A DNA stretch of 64,000 bases, from NCBI RefSeq assembly GCF_018916875.1, contig NZ_JAHLNO010000028.1, positions 1-64,000 on the forward strand, given 5' to 3'. Positions 15,934-25,861 of this stretch are shown piece after piece. A model generated the notes under the pieces. It searched no databases, had not been told where the DNA came from, and saw only the letters and a program-made list of their open reading frames with translations. Position 1 is the stretch's first letter. Every line of letters starts with the position of its first letter. This stretch comes from Virgibacillus proomii. GTDB taxonomy: Bacteria; Bacillota; Bacilli; Bacillales; Amphibacillaceae. Both the position numbers and the translations under genes were made by a program.

Positions 15934-17979
15934 TTAATGAAAAAGGTCAAAAACTTTTTCCAAGATGCTTTTGTTTTTAGGCTTTGGATCGGTTTTATTT
16001 GGTGAATCTTCCGGAAAGTGAAGTGAACAATATTCTTTCGGTTCATTTCCTTTTTCGAAAAACATAACTCTGCTTGATGAACAATAAGGAGTGGCGCGTT
16101 GTCCAGTAGCAGGGTCAACAGGAACACCAATAACTCCTGAAGGGATAGGGAAACTGCTTTTTGGCAAATCTTGATGAGCAGCATCCATAAAACCAGCCCA
16201 TATATCTTTGGCATAACTTGTTTCTTCTACTTGCTCTATTTTTCTGTTATCGTCATAACCTACCCAAATACCAGTAACAATAAACGGGCTAAATCCAATC
16301 ATCCAACTATCGGAGTCTGTCGACCCTGATTTTCCTGCATATGTGCGGTCGAGTTGGTCAATAATGGAAGAGCCTGTTACTTGCATATAGCCGTCAAGAG
16401 AATGGTCAAACATTCCTGTCAGTAAATGGGCCAGGATATATGTCTTCTTTTTATCAAGAATTTGCTCTTGGGGGTTATTCGGTCGTTCATAGATTGTCTT
16501 ACCTTCTCGATTAACAATTTTTTTGACCGCATACGGATCTACTTGTTTCCCCCCATTTGCAATCATTCCATAACCGCGAACCATTTCCTTCATTGATACA
16601 ATTTCTGTCCCAAGCGCTAAAGATGGAATCGGACTAAGCTTACTAGAAAAGCCAAATTGCTTAGCTGTATCAACGACATTTTCTGGGCCCACATACATAT
16701 TGGTCTTCACGGCATAAATATTATCCGAAAGAGCCAAAGCTTGGGCAAGCGAAATAGGTTTATTTGCATAATACCCATTAAAGTTACCCGGTTGATATAC
16801 TTTACCTTCAGACAGTTCAAATGTAGTTGGTTTACTCATTAACATCGTTGTTGCATTATATCCATGTTCCAATGCTGTATAATAGACAAATGGTTTGAAG
16901 GCAGAGCCGGGCATTCGCTTTGCACGGATTGCCCGATTAAAGGTACTTTTATCATAGTTACGACCACCAACCATAGCGATGATTTCTCCGGTTTGTGGGT
17001 CGATAGCGAGCCCACCTGCCTGGATCTCGCTGGAATTAGTAATAGTAGTTTTTAGCTCTTTTTCAAGTTTTAACTGACGATCTTTGTTTAATGTAGTGTG
17101 AATCCGATACCCTCTCGATCGAACTTCATCAGCATCCAGATTTAATACTTTACTTGCTTCCTGAATGGCGAAATCCTGAAAGTAGGCACCTGGATTTGTT
17201 TGTTTTTTCTCTTTTGATTGTCGATATGTTAATCGTTGTTGTTTAGCTTGTTTATACTCATCTGAACTAATTTTATTTTGTGATAGCATTGTTTTTAAAA
17301 TATGGTGTTGCCTTTGGTTTGCCTTTATATCATTATTGAATGGAGAGTAGTAGGTTGGGCCTTTAGGAATACCTGCGAGCATAGTAGATTCTGCCAAGGA
17401 AAGTTCATTGGCTGATTTATTAAAAAAGACTTCACTAGCAGCTTCAATCCCATATGCACCATGACCGTAGTAAATCGTATTTAGGTAGCCTTCCAGTATC
17501 TCTGATTTCGAATAGAACATTTCCAAACGAATGGTAAAGAACGCCTCTTTTATTTTTCGTAACCATGTTTTTTCGTGGGTTAAGTATAAGTTTCTTGCGT
17601 ACTGTTGTGTTAATGTACTTGCACCTTCTTTAAGCGAGAAAGACTTTATATTTTCAATAACTGCACCGAAAATTCGCTTTAAATCAAAACCATTATGATC
17701 GTAAAAATGCCGATCTTCAATGGTAAGCGTTGCCTGTACAGCGTCATCAGCAATATCATCAAGCTTTACCCATTCTTCGTTATTTAGCTCACTTGTTTTG
17801 CCAATGACTTCTCCATCACTACTGTATAGAACGGTTTTTTGGTCAAGTGATAATGGTGGGGGACCAAGCAGAAAGCTAATGAAGTAGATGCTAGCAATAA
17901 ATGTTATACCTATTGCAAAAAAGATACCTGATCCGAGCAGGATAAATTTGTGTTTATGTTTTCTTCTATGTTTGTTCAT
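15934..17979 (-). CDS. pbpG: Class A penicillin-binding protein (PbpG/PBP2d type)
   Basis: 681 aa from the ATG at 17979, chosen for its AGAGGGAAAAGG ribosome site; the longer frame to 18030 lacks one. A basic N-terminus and one membrane anchor (about 12-36) are followed by the GT51 transglycosylase (TIEDRHFYDHNGFD with the catalytic Glu, GASTLTQQYARNLYL, RKIKEAFFTIRLE). The transpeptidase domain follows, with SAFKPF (SxxK), SDN and KSGST (KSG) motifs. It polymerises and cross-links peptidoglycan at the membrane. The position next to ywhD matches B. subtilis pbpG (ywhE), a SigF-dependent forespore enzyme. Regulation here is inferred from orthology only. Confidence 0.9.
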   Translation of the reverse strand: MNKHRRKHKHKFILLGSGIFFAIGITFIASIYFISFLLGPPPLSLDQKTVLYSSDGEVIGKTSELNNEEWVKLDDIADDAVQATLTIEDRHFYDHNGFDLKRIFGAVIENIKSFSLKEGASTLTQQYARNLYLTHEKTWLRKIKEAFFTIRLEMFYSKSEILEGYLNTIYYGHGAYGIEAASEVFFNKSANELSLAESTMLAGIPKGPTYYSPFNNDIKANQRQHHILKTMLSQNKISSDEYKQAKQQRLTYRQSKEKKQTNPGAYFQDFAIQEASKVLNLDADEVRSRGYRIHTTLNKDRQLKLEKELKTTITNSSEIQAGGLAIDPQTGEIIAMVGGRNYDKSTFNRAIRAKRMPGSAFKPFVYYTALEHGYNATTMLMSKPTTFELSEGKVYQPGNFNGYYANKPISLAQALALSDNIYAVKTNMYVGPENVVDTAKQFGFSSKLSPIPSLALGTEIVSMKEMVRGYGMIANGGKQVDPYAVKKIVNREGKTIYERPNNPQEQILDKKKTYILAHLLTGMFDHSLDGYMQVTGSSIIDQLDRTYAGKSGSTDSDSWMIGFSPFIVTGIWVGYDDNRKIEQVEETSYAKDIWAGFMDAAHQDLPKSSFPIPSGVIGVPVDPATGQRATPYCSSSRVMFFEKGNEPKEYCSLHFPEDSPNKTDPKPKNKSILEKVFDLFH

Positions 17980-18075
17980 AACCTTTTCCCTCTTTAAAAG
18001 TTTACAACTAATACCATTATGGGAAAACAAACGAGCAAATAAACGTACGAACGATCCTTTATTAAATCAAATAGT

Positions 18076-18120
18076 AATCCCCAACCTTCATGCATCGTTG
18101 AAGTATAAAGGTTGGGGATT
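18076..18120. terminator. Hairpin between pbpG and ldh
   Basis: A 13-bp stem AATCCCCAACCTT / AAGGTTGGGGATT. It lies downstream of ldh on the minus strand but lacks a clear T run. A second small dyad, AACCGGTA / TACCGGTT, lies at about 18209-18232. This is a candidate only. Confidence 0.4.
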
Positions 18121-18251
18121 ATATGTTAAATTTATTTTATTTTTTACCTTGAAAAGATAAAGTTGATTCCCTATGTGCAAGATCTCTAGATTTTACGAGG
18201 AAGTACCAACCGGTAGGAAGCTTTACCGGTTCATCTAAGTTTCTATTGAGT

Positions 18252-19199
18252 TTATTCATCAGGTAAATTATGGAATATACGTGCCTGAACTGCTTTTAAT
18301 GTTTCAACTGATTTAGCGAATTTTTCCTTTTCATCTTGATCTAATGAAAAATCGGCGATGCGCTTAACACCGGTTCGATCGATAATAGAGGGAACGCCAA
18401 TAAATACATCCTCGTAACCATGTTCTCCCTCTAATAAAGATCCTACTGGTAATACAACTTGTTCATTATTTAAGATCGCCTTCGTGATTCGTGCTAATGC
18501 TATCCCAATGCCGTAATACGTAGCTCCTTTTAAACCAATAATTTCATAAGCTGCATTGCGAACTTTGGCTGAAATTTCAGTTTTTTGTTCTTTGGATAGT
18601 TTTTCTGCAATAAGTGATCCTGAAATGTTAGCTGTACTCCAAACCGGGAGTTGTGAATCACCATGTTCTCCGACAATGTAACCATGAACACTTGTAGGGG
18701 CAGTTGCAAATGTTTGGCTTAATAAGTAGCGAAATCGAGCTGAATCTAATATCGTACCGGTACCAATAATTCGTTCTTTTGGCAAATTAGAAAATTTCCA
18801 TGTCGCGTAGGACAAAATATCGACTGGATTGGTAGCAACAATAAAAATTCCGTTAAAACCAGCATTCATAATAGATGTGACCATGGACTGAAAAATCTTT
18901 ACATTTTTATTAACTAGGTCTAGCCTTGTTTCTCCCGGCTTTTGCGCAGCCCCGGCACAGATAACAACTAATGCAGCATCGTTACAATCTTCATAGGTTC
19001 CATGCTTAATTTTTATTACACTAGGAGCGTAGACAACTCCATGACTCAAGTCCATTACTTCTCCTTCCGTTTTCTTCGTATTGATATCTACTAAGATAAG
19101 TTCATTGCTTAACCCTTGATTTATTAGTGCATAAGCATAACTTGATCCAACTGCACCTGTGCCAACAAGAACAATTTTATTTCCTGGTGTAATATTCAT
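18252..19199 (-). CDS. ldh: L-lactate dehydrogenase
   Basis: 315 aa. It reduces pyruvate to L-lactate and regenerates NAD+ in fermentation. NAD-binding VGTGAVGSSYAYAL lies near 15-28, the loop CAGAAQKPGETRLDLV carries the substrate Arg, and VHGYIVGEHGDSQ has the catalytic His. The start is ATG at 19199 with GGAGG 7-8 nt upstream. A longer open frame to 19424 exists only because it reads through repeat A on the minus strand and should not be used. With pflAB nearby it gives the cell two anaerobic pyruvate sinks. I see no convincing Rex box in its upstream region. Confidence 0.95.
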   Translation of the reverse strand: MNITPGNKIVLVGTGAVGSSYAYALINQGLSNELILVDINTKKTEGEVMDLSHGVVYAPSVIKIKHGTYEDCNDAALVVICAGAAQKPGETRLDLVNKNVKIFQSMVTSIMNAGFNGIFIVATNPVDILSYATWKFSNLPKERIIGTGTILDSARFRYLLSQTFATAPTSVHGYIVGEHGDSQLPVWSTANISGSLIAEKLSKEQKTEISAKVRNAAYEIIGLKGATYYGIGIALARITKAILNNEQVVLPVGSLLEGEHGYEDVFIGVPSIIDRTGVKRIADFSLDQDEKEKFAKSVETLKAVQARIFHNLPDE

Positions 19200-19342
19200 T
19201 AAGAAGACCTCCATCAATGTTTGTTCTGTTAAATTTGAAGTATTTGCTTTCCCAAATGTAAGAAAGTACTTCAGCATCTGTTTTAAAAAAAATACCTTCA
19301 TGGAATTTGTTACTCTATGAGAAAAAAGAAACCCTATTTTTA

Positions 19343-19435
19343 ATACTATAGGAAAGTATAAAATTTTAGGGTTTATAGTATAAGAAAAACTACAGCTTTC
19401 GCTAAAGACTTGGCGACAAGCCAAGTTTTTCTAAT
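19343..19435 (+). repeat. Repeat family A, copy 4 (AAATTTTAGGG variant)
   Basis: Full length, with the subfamily words AAAATTTTAGGGTTTATAG and TACAGCTTTCGCTAAAGAC. It matches copies 6, 7 and 9 and gives the empty-site sequence for the B insertion at 46605. It sits in the ldh upstream region. Confidence 0.88.
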
Positions 19436-19712
19436 AAAAAACCACATTTTTTAGTTGTTACGTAAAGAAGCTATATTTGATATCGTTACCATTTTCTAAT
19501 GCTCGTATAAGTTTATTTGAAACGAATGTTTGTCATTACCCAAAAACAGTCGATTGGAAAAATGAAAAATGAAAGTCACTTTAGTGGCAAAGATCCTTGT
19601 ATAGTACAGCTTGATAAATAGGTTTAGATATAATAGAATACACAAGTATACGTCATTATATAAAAGGTTAACTCCATCCGTTATCTGTATAAAAATGGAG
19701 GGAATGTTTACG

Positions 19713-20153
19713 ATGGTTAAGCAGCAAATACCAGTTATAATCAAACTTTATACAACTATTGAAGAAAATGGGGAAAAGGAATATCATAATATAGAACAGC
19801 GTGGTACTTTTTATCGAAGAGGTCATATAGACGTTCTTATGTATGAAGAAGCTGGAGAAGAGATGTCTACCGTAAGCAACTTACTCACTATCCAGCCAAA
19901 TAAGGTCAATTTGAAACGATCTGGAAATGTAAAGATGAACCAGCAATTTCTGTTAAATAAGAAGACAGAAAATATAGTGAAGCATCCTTATGGTAGTTTA
20001 CATATGGAGACTTTTACGACTAAGATTGTTTACGAGCCTATTCAGCCTGCAAAAGTTGGGAGCCTCCATATCGCTTACAAAATAAAGCTAAATGATCAAC
20101 ATACAAGGCGGCAGCAGATCGATTTAATCATAAAAAAGGAGGACAAGGCATGA
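19713..20153 (+). CDS. ywiB: YwiB family protein (DUF1934)
   Basis: 146 aa. The sequence is beta-rich and has the YwiB/DUF1934 look: [21 protein letters not shown], then [10 protein letters not shown], and [12 protein letters not shown] near the middle. The family adopts a lipocalin/calycin-like small barrel and has no assigned reaction. I use the ATG at 19713 because GGAGGG lies about 10 nt before it; the frame upstream to 19611 has no start signals. The last four bases overlap the first four of argS (ATGA), the arrangement known from B. subtilis ywiB-argS. Confidence 0.85.
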   Translation: MVKQQIPVIIKLYTTIEENGEKEYHNIEQRGTFYRRGHIDVLMYEEAGEEMSTVSNLLTIQPNKVNLKRSGNVKMNQQFLLNKKTENIVKHPYGSLHMETFTTKIVYEPIQPAKVGSLHIAYKIKLNDQHTRRQQIDLIIKKEDKA

Positions 20154-21814
20154 ATGTCTTAACACAGACAGAAGAAGCGTTAAAGCAGCAAATTAAGGAA
20201 GCCGTATTAAAGGCAAAGCTTGCAAGTGAAGAACAAATACCCCTAATTGTTTTAGAAAAGCCAAAGGATAAAAATCATGGAGATTTTGCGACTACAATTG
20301 CCATGCAATTAGCTCGAATAGCGAAAAAAGCACCTCGGTTGATTGCTGATGAGATCGTGAATCATCTTGATCAAACAGAAGCTGCGATTGAGAAAGTAGA
20401 AATTGCCGGACCAGGATTTATTAACTTTTTCATGAAAGAGGACTTTCTTGGCTCTATTATCCCTACAATTATAAAGGAAGGGGATGCATATGGAAAGTCA
20501 ACGGCAGGTCAAAATAAACGCATACAAGTAGAATTTGTATCTGTTAACCCAACCGGGGATCTTCACCTAGGTCATGCACGCGGAGCGGCATTTGGAGATG
20601 TACTTTGTAATGTGTTGGCTGCAGCAGGTTATCAAGTAGAACGAGAATATTACATTAATGATGCAGGCAATCAAATAGATAATTTGGCACTTTCTGTGGA
20701 AGCACGTTATTTACAAGTGCTTGGTCAAGACGCTTCTATGCCTGAAGATGGATATTACGGTGAAGATATTATTCAGATTGGTAAAAAATTAAGTGAAGAG
20801 TATGACGATAAGTGGGTACATAGCGAACGAGAAGAGCGCCTGGCCTTTTTTAGAGAGTACGGATTAAATTATGAATTAGGAAAAATTAAAGAAGATCTAG
20901 AAAGCTTTCGGGTGACCTTTGATTCATGGTTTTCGGAGAGGTCCTTATACAAAGAAGGAAAAATTCCCGAAGCGCTTCAGGTTTTAGATAAATATACATA
21001 TGAGAAGGACGGAGCTACTTGGTTTCGTTCAACTGAATTTGGTGATGATAAGGATCGCGTTTTAGTTAAACAGGATGGAAGCTATACGTATTTAACCCCG
21101 GATATCGCGTATCATAAAAACAAGCTGGATCGCGGGTTTGATCAAATTATTAATGTTTGGGGAGCAGATCATCATGGATATATTCCTCGTATGCGTGCAG
21201 CTATTCAAGCATTAGGGTATCCAGTTGACAAGTTCAGTGTCAAGATTATTCAAATGGTTAATCTATATGAGAATGGCGAAAAGCTAAGGATGAGTAAACG
21301 AACAGGTAAGGCTATTGCACTGCGTGAATTAATGGAGGAAGTTGGCGTAGATGCTGTCCGTTATTATTTTGTTATGCGTTCAAATGATTCACAACTTGAT
21401 TTTGACATGGATTTGGCGCGCTCTGAGTCGAATGATAATCCAGTGTTTTATGTACAATATGCTCATGCGCGAATTTGTACGATGTTAAAACAAGCGGAGG
21501 CAAAGGGATTCACGATTGATGATTCTGTAGATGTATCAGTATTAACTACAGAAAAGGAAACAGACTTGTTAAAGCAACTAGCTAAGTTTCCGCAAGTCAT
21601 CGCTGATGCTGCAGAAAAACAAACCCCACATAAAATAACACAGTACGTCTTTGATCTAGCGAGTTTACTGCATAGCTTTTATAATGCAGTGAAGGTTTTG
21701 GATATAGAGAATCAGGAGCTAACAAAAGCCCGTATTCTTTTAATGAAGGCGGTCAAGATCACGCTTGCTAATGCTTTAAGAGTACTTGGTGTTACTGCAC
21801 CAGAAAAAATGTAG
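20150..21814 (+). CDS. argS: Arginyl-tRNA synthetase
   Basis: 554 aa, normal length for Bacilli. It charges tRNA-Arg. The N-terminal Add-1 domain is followed by the class I catalytic core with the HIGH variant HLGH at 139-142 ([18 protein letters not shown]), [11 protein letters not shown], and the KMSKS-like MSKRTG. The DALR anticodon-binding domain closes the protein ([15 protein letters not shown] onwards). It is coupled to ywiB by a 4-bp overlap. Downstream, an E element with long inverted ends starts about 24 bp after the stop and may end the transcript. Confidence 0.96.
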   Translation: MNVLTQTEEALKQQIKEAVLKAKLASEEQIPLIVLEKPKDKNHGDFATTIAMQLARIAKKAPRLIADEIVNHLDQTEAAIEKVEIAGPGFINFFMKEDFLGSIIPTIIKEGDAYGKSTAGQNKRIQVEFVSVNPTGDLHLGHARGAAFGDVLCNVLAAAGYQVEREYYINDAGNQIDNLALSVEARYLQVLGQDASMPEDGYYGEDIIQIGKKLSEEYDDKWVHSEREERLAFFREYGLNYELGKIKEDLESFRVTFDSWFSERSLYKEGKIPEALQVLDKYTYEKDGATWFRSTEFGDDKDRVLVKQDGSYTYLTPDIAYHKNKLDRGFDQIINVWGADHHGYIPRMRAAIQALGYPVDKFSVKIIQMVNLYENGEKLRMSKRTGKAIALRELMEEVGVDAVRYYFVMRSNDSQLDFDMDLARSESNDNPVFYVQYAHARICTMLKQAEAKGFTIDDSVDVSVLTTEKETDLLKQLAKFPQVIADAAEKQTPHKITQYVFDLASLLHSFYNAVKVLDIENQELTKARILLMKAVKITLANALRVLGVTAPEKM

Positions 21815-21837
21815 AATGATGGTTTCACCACTACAAA

Positions 21838-22133
21838 AAAGAGGCTGGGACAAAACTAAAACAGCTGATTAAAAAACGAACAATAAATCGTCCTTGTGTA
21901 TACGCAAGTTTTTGGCGTAGTCAAAATATGTAGACTCCTGCAGGAATAGCTCGAGCTGAAGATCCCGCAGGAAAGCGATCTTTGCTTTCCGAGGAAGCTG
22001 AGGCCGTGCCCGCGGAAAGTGAAATAGTTTGACGTAGCGATGATAGGAATTTTTTTAACACAAACAAACCGAACAATTATAAATGAATTGTTCGGTTTTT
22101 GCTATTTAGTATTTGCTTATGTCCCAGCCTCTT
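21838..22133 (+). mobile_element. Family E element, copy 1
   Basis: About 296 bp with inverted ends AAGAGGCTGGGACA / TGTCCCAGCCTCTT. Inside are CAGCTGATTAAAAAACGAAC near the left, a GC-richer core with GGATCTTCAGCTCGAGCTATTCC in reverse sense, and the stem CCGAACAATT / AATTGTTCGG near the right. There is no coding capacity. It is probably a MITE-like element. Confidence 0.85.
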
Positions 22134-22213
22134 CTTTAATTGACTCCCTATTATGGGCTGCTATATCTGCTCGGATGGCTGAGATGGGGGTGGTAAGGGC
22201 ACCCATTTACCGT

Positions 22214-22414
22214 TTTATCTCGGAATGTAAGCTGCCGTAAAACTCGCGCTTCAAGAGTGAAGACAATACAAAGAAGTCGAAGCGGGTGATAGTGGCACCT
22301 AAATTTCCCGATTGTTCGGGGACAGGAAAAACTTCGACAGCGATACATTGCACGCAGAAAAAGTGTCTTTCTTTTTCAAGGACAAGCAGCCCACTGAATA
22401 AAGTCTCACTTTAT
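22214..22414 (+). repeat. Chimeric family B element carrying one family C unit
   Basis: Starts at TTTAT 22214-22218, then a diverged B left hairpin (GCTGCCGTAA...GTGGCACC) and the CCCGATTGTTC linker. One C unit (GACAGCGATACATTGCACGC... to TTTTTCAAGGACAAG) follows, then a B right end, CACTGAATAAAGTCTCAC, and TTTAT 22410-22414. The closing TTTAT contains the complement of the pflA stop codon, so the element is inserted exactly at the 3' end of pflA. Confidence 0.75.
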
Positions 22415-23142
22415 TTTGACGTAATTGATAGTATTTGTTCAGCTCGCTCTACTTCTTCTTTGGAAGGCGGATTGACGTTAGCGAGCGGGTAGTCTAGATT
22501 TAACTGTTCCCATTTGTAGACACCCATCGTATGGTATGGCAGAACTTCTACTTTTTTTACATTGCCAAGTCTAGTAATAAATTCATTTAATTTGGCAAGT
22601 TCTTCTGGATCGTCCGTTCTGCCGGGAACAAGTACACGACGAATCCAAACAGGGACGTCTTTTTCAGCTAATAATTCCGCGAATTTTAAAATGTGTTCAT
22701 TAGGCAGACCAGTAAGTTGTTTGTGTAATCGCGAATCTAAATGTTTTAAATCTAATAATACTAGATCGGTAACTTTTAGTAATTCATCAACTTTCCTTAA
22801 AAAAGTAGGGCTTTCACGGAAACATCCAGCAGATGTATCGATAGCGGTGTGGATACCTAGCTTTTTACATTCTTTAAACAGTTCAAGCAGAAAGTCGATT
22901 TGTAATAAAGGCTCTCCACCACTTACGGTTATGCCTCCGCTCTCTTTTATATATGGAAGGTAATCCTGCAAGTCTTTTACGATGTCTTCTACACTTCTTT
23001 CCGTGCCTCCTTTTACATCCCACGTATCGGGATTGTGGCAAAATTGGCAACGCAGTAGACATCCTTGTAAAAAAATCACATAACGTAGTCCAGGCCCATC
23101 CACAGTACCGCATGTTTCAATGGAGTGAATTCTTCCGATCAT
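22411..23142 (-). CDS. pflA: Pyruvate formate-lyase activating enzyme
   Basis: 243 aa radical-SAM protein. It uses a [4Fe-4S] cluster and S-adenosylmethionine to place the glycyl radical on PflB. The CxxxCxxC cluster motif is in LQGCLLRCQFCHNPDTWD (about 29-46), with GGITVSGGEPLLQ following near 70. The ribosome site is AGGGGGC, about 7 nt before the ATG. It lies 101 bp downstream of pflB on the same strand and is probably co-transcribed. Its stop codon abuts the right end of a repeat insertion. Confidence 0.95.
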   Translation of the reverse strand: MIGRIHSIETCGTVDGPGLRYVIFLQGCLLRCQFCHNPDTWDVKGGTERSVEDIVKDLQDYLPYIKESGGITVSGGEPLLQIDFLLELFKECKKLGIHTAIDTSAGCFRESPTFLRKVDELLKVTDLVLLDLKHLDSRLHKQLTGLPNEHILKFAELLAEKDVPVWIRRVLVPGRTDDPEELAKLNEFITRLGNVKKVEVLPYHTMGVYKWEQLNLDYPLANVNPPSKEEVERAEQILSITSK

Positions 23143-23243
23143 TGGTAAAGCCCCCTATCTTAATGGAAGGGCAGTTAAAATTGCCCTTCCAGGTAAATGA
23201 TATTTAAAATTTACATGTTATGGTTTCTACACCTATGACTCGA

Positions 23244-25493
23244 TTACAAACCTTCATGGAATGTACGGTTTATAACGTCAAGCTGTTGTTCTCTTGTTAA
23301 TTTTACAAAGTTTACAGCATAACCACTAACACGAATGGTTAATTGTGGATATTGTTCAGGGTGCTCCATAGCATCCTTAAGTGTTTCACGGTCAAATACG
23401 TTAATATTTAGGTGATGTCCTTCTTTTTTAGCATAACCATCAAGGATGGATACTAAGTTTTTAGAGCGATCATCCATTGTTTTTCCAAGTGCTTTTGGAA
23501 CAAAGCTTGTTGTGTTAGAGATACCGTCTAATGAATTTTCATAAGGTATTTTAGCTACGCTGTTTAGAGATGCAAGTGCTCCAGATTTGTCGCGACCATG
23601 TAATGGGTTTGCGCCTGGTGCAAATGGTTCTCCAGCACGACGTCCGTCTGGTGTATTACCTGTTTTCTTACCGTAAACGACGTTTGAAGTAATCGTCAAA
23701 ATGGATAATGTTGGAATAGCATTTCGATACGTTTCATGTTGACGGAATTTATTCATAAATCTGTTTACGATATCCACAGCTAAGCTATCAACTGCATCAT
23801 CGTTGTTTCCGTATTTTGGATAGTCACCTTCAATTCGGAAGTCTACAGCTAGTCCATCTTCATCACGAATGACATGTACTTTAGCATGTTTAATTGCACT
23901 TAGACTATCAGCTACAACACTTAATCCAGCAATTCCACCTGCCATCGTACGTTTGACATCTTTATCATGTAATGCCATTTCAATTCGTTCATACGCATAT
24001 TTATCATGCATATAATGAATAACATTTAACGTATTCATATATAATTTTGCTAACCAATCTAAAACAAGATCATAACGTTCCATAACTTCATCGAAATCTA
24101 AGACATCAGAAGTAATTGGACGAAGCGCTGGTGATACTTGTGCTTTTGATTTTTCATCAACCCCACCGTTGATTGCATATAACAATGCTTTGGCTAGGTT
24201 AGCACGAGCTCCAAAGAATTGCATTTGCTTACCAATTTCCATGGCACTAACACAACATGCAATACCATAATCATCACCGTAGTGTTTTCTCATGATATCA
24301 TCATTTTCGTACTGGATGGAGCTTGTATCAATAGACATTTTCGCACAATATTTCTTAAAGTTTTCTGGTAATTTAGTAGACCATAGAATGGTTAAGTTTG
24401 GCTCAGGAGCAGGTCCTAAGTTTGTTAAAGTATGCAAGAAACGGAAAGAGTTTTTGGTAACCAGTGGTTCACCATTTATGCTTACTCCGCCGATTGATTC
24501 TGTTACCCAAGTTGGATCTCCGCTGAATAATTCGTTATATTCAGGAGTACGGGCAAATTTTACTAGTCGTAATTTCATAATAAAATGATCAATCAACTCT
24601 TGTGCTTCTTGCTCAGTTAAGGTGCCTTCTTTTAGGTCACGTTCAATATAAATATCCAAGAATGTGGATACACGACCTAGACTCATTGCTGCACCATTTT
24701 GTTCTTTAATCGCAGCTAAATAAGCAAAATATAGCCATTGGATAGCTTCTTGCGCATTTGTAGCTGGTTTAGAAATGTCAAATCCATAAGATACTGCCAT
24801 TTCTTTTAATTCATGTAATGCTCTAATTTGTTCTGCATGTTCTTCACGCTGTCTAATAATATCTTCTGTCATGATACCATCATTTTCTAATTGCACAAGT
24901 TCTTCTTGTTTTTGCTTGATTAGAAAGTCTACTCCATAAAGGGGAACTCTTCGATAGTCACCTATGATTCTTCCACGCCCATAAGCGTCAGGTAATCCAG
25001 TAATGATTCCGGCTTTTCTTGCTCTTCTCATCTCCGGAGTATAAGCATCAAACACACCTTGGTTATGGGTTTTTCTGTACTCTGTGAAAATATGCTCGGT
25101 TTCTTTATCTAATTCATAACCATATGCTTCGCAGGAGTTTTTTGCCATACGAATGCCACCGAATGGCATTAGCGCACGTTTAAATGGTTTATCTGTCTGT
25201 ACACCAACAATTTTCTCTTTATCTTTGTCTAAATAACCAGAACCATGTGAAGTAATAGTCGATGGAATTTTTGTGTCCATATCTAATACGCCACCTGCTT
25301 TACGCTCTTTTGCCGTAAGCTCAGTGACTAGATCCCAAAGATCCAGCGTATTTTGTGTTGGCTCAGCTAAAAACTCCTCATCACCTTCGTAACAGGTGAA
25401 ATTTCGTATAATAAAGTCTCTAACATCAACATTTTGTTCCCATTTCCCTGTTAGGAAGCTTCTCCATGGGGATGCTGTAGTTGTAGTAGTCAT
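23244..25493 (-). CDS. pflB: Formate C-acetyltransferase (pyruvate formate-lyase)
   Basis: 749 aa. It splits pyruvate with CoA into acetyl-CoA and formate under anoxia. The active-site cysteine pair lies in [13 protein letters not shown] near 410, and the radical glycine in [10 protein letters not shown] is residue 724, 26 residues from the C-terminus. The length and motifs are typical, with no frame damage. AAAGGAGG lies 8 nt before the ATG. Together with pflA, ldh and pta it forms a mixed-acid fermentation set. A TTGTGAA...TTCAC dyad upstream is a possible redox or carbon control site. Confidence 0.96.
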   Translation of the reverse strand: MTTTTTASPWRSFLTGKWEQNVDVRDFIIRNFTCYEGDEEFLAEPTQNTLDLWDLVTELTAKERKAGGVLDMDTKIPSTITSHGSGYLDKDKEKIVGVQTDKPFKRALMPFGGIRMAKNSCEAYGYELDKETEHIFTEYRKTHNQGVFDAYTPEMRRARKAGIITGLPDAYGRGRIIGDYRRVPLYGVDFLIKQKQEELVQLENDGIMTEDIIRQREEHAEQIRALHELKEMAVSYGFDISKPATNAQEAIQWLYFAYLAAIKEQNGAAMSLGRVSTFLDIYIERDLKEGTLTEQEAQELIDHFIMKLRLVKFARTPEYNELFSGDPTWVTESIGGVSINGEPLVTKNSFRFLHTLTNLGPAPEPNLTILWSTKLPENFKKYCAKMSIDTSSIQYENDDIMRKHYGDDYGIACCVSAMEIGKQMQFFGARANLAKALLYAINGGVDEKSKAQVSPALRPITSDVLDFDEVMERYDLVLDWLAKLYMNTLNVIHYMHDKYAYERIEMALHDKDVKRTMAGGIAGLSVVADSLSAIKHAKVHVIRDEDGLAVDFRIEGDYPKYGNNDDAVDSLAVDIVNRFMNKFRQHETYRNAIPTLSILTITSNVVYGKKTGNTPDGRRAGEPFAPGANPLHGRDKSGALASLNSVAKIPYENSLDGISNTTSFVPKALGKTMDDRSKNLVSILDGYAKKEGHHLNINVFDRETLKDAMEHPEQYPQLTIRVSGYAVNFVKLTREQQLDVINRTFHEGL

Positions 25494-25555
25494 AAAACTA
25501 CCTCCTTTGGTATTGAATAAATGAAGCTACTATTATTATATCGAAAAATCGCTAA

Positions 25556-25573
25556 TTGTGAAAGGGTTCACGT
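25556..25573. promoter_or_regulatory. Candidate Rex or cre site upstream of pflB
   Basis: TTGTGAAAGGGTTCACGT is a TTGTGAA/TTCAC dyad with a 4-nt centre. Known Rex boxes have a 5-nt centre and end in TTCACAA. The same bases also fit the CcpA cre consensus with two mismatches. It lies about 65 bp before the pflB start. Assignment to either regulator is an inference. Confidence 0.35.
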
Positions 25574-25708
25574 GTGATGTTTTTTTGACATTTCATTTTA
25601 TTAAAGATTTAGTACAAGGCAATACAGAAGTTGTTTCAAAAATTCGCGCCTACCTTGGATGGTGGCATTTCTTTCATTGTGATTTCATAAATAGTTAGTG
25701 AAAAACAG

Positions 25709-25737
25709 TTGACTGAATGATCATTCATATTTATAGT
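25709..25737 (+). promoter_or_regulatory. Sigma-A promoter of the fad cluster with FadR-type operator in the spacer
   Basis: TTGACT (25709-25714), a 17-nt spacer, and TATAGT (25732-25737). The spacer holds the perfect palindrome TGAATGATCATTCA at 25714-25727. This fits the known B. subtilis FadR (YsiA) box, whose half-sites are TGAATGA / TCATTCA. A repressor bound here would occlude RNA polymerase until long-chain acyl-CoA releases it. The promoter lies 125 bp upstream of fadF. Confidence 0.8.
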
Positions 25738-25861
25738 AGTATATATAAGATTTAAAAAGAAGTCATTTTTCTGAATAATGCAATCGCTATCAAGCGGGGG
25801 ACGGAGAAAGGATGAAAACATAATAAGATGTATTACGACATGATAAGGGGGATCGGGCAAA

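Noticed and set aside
19200..19342. Rex or cre site before ldh
   Set aside because: No TTGTGA...TCACAA dyad or cre-like palindrome could be found.
22562..22963. 133-aa open frame antisense to pflA
   Set aside because: Antisense shadow; no start signals.
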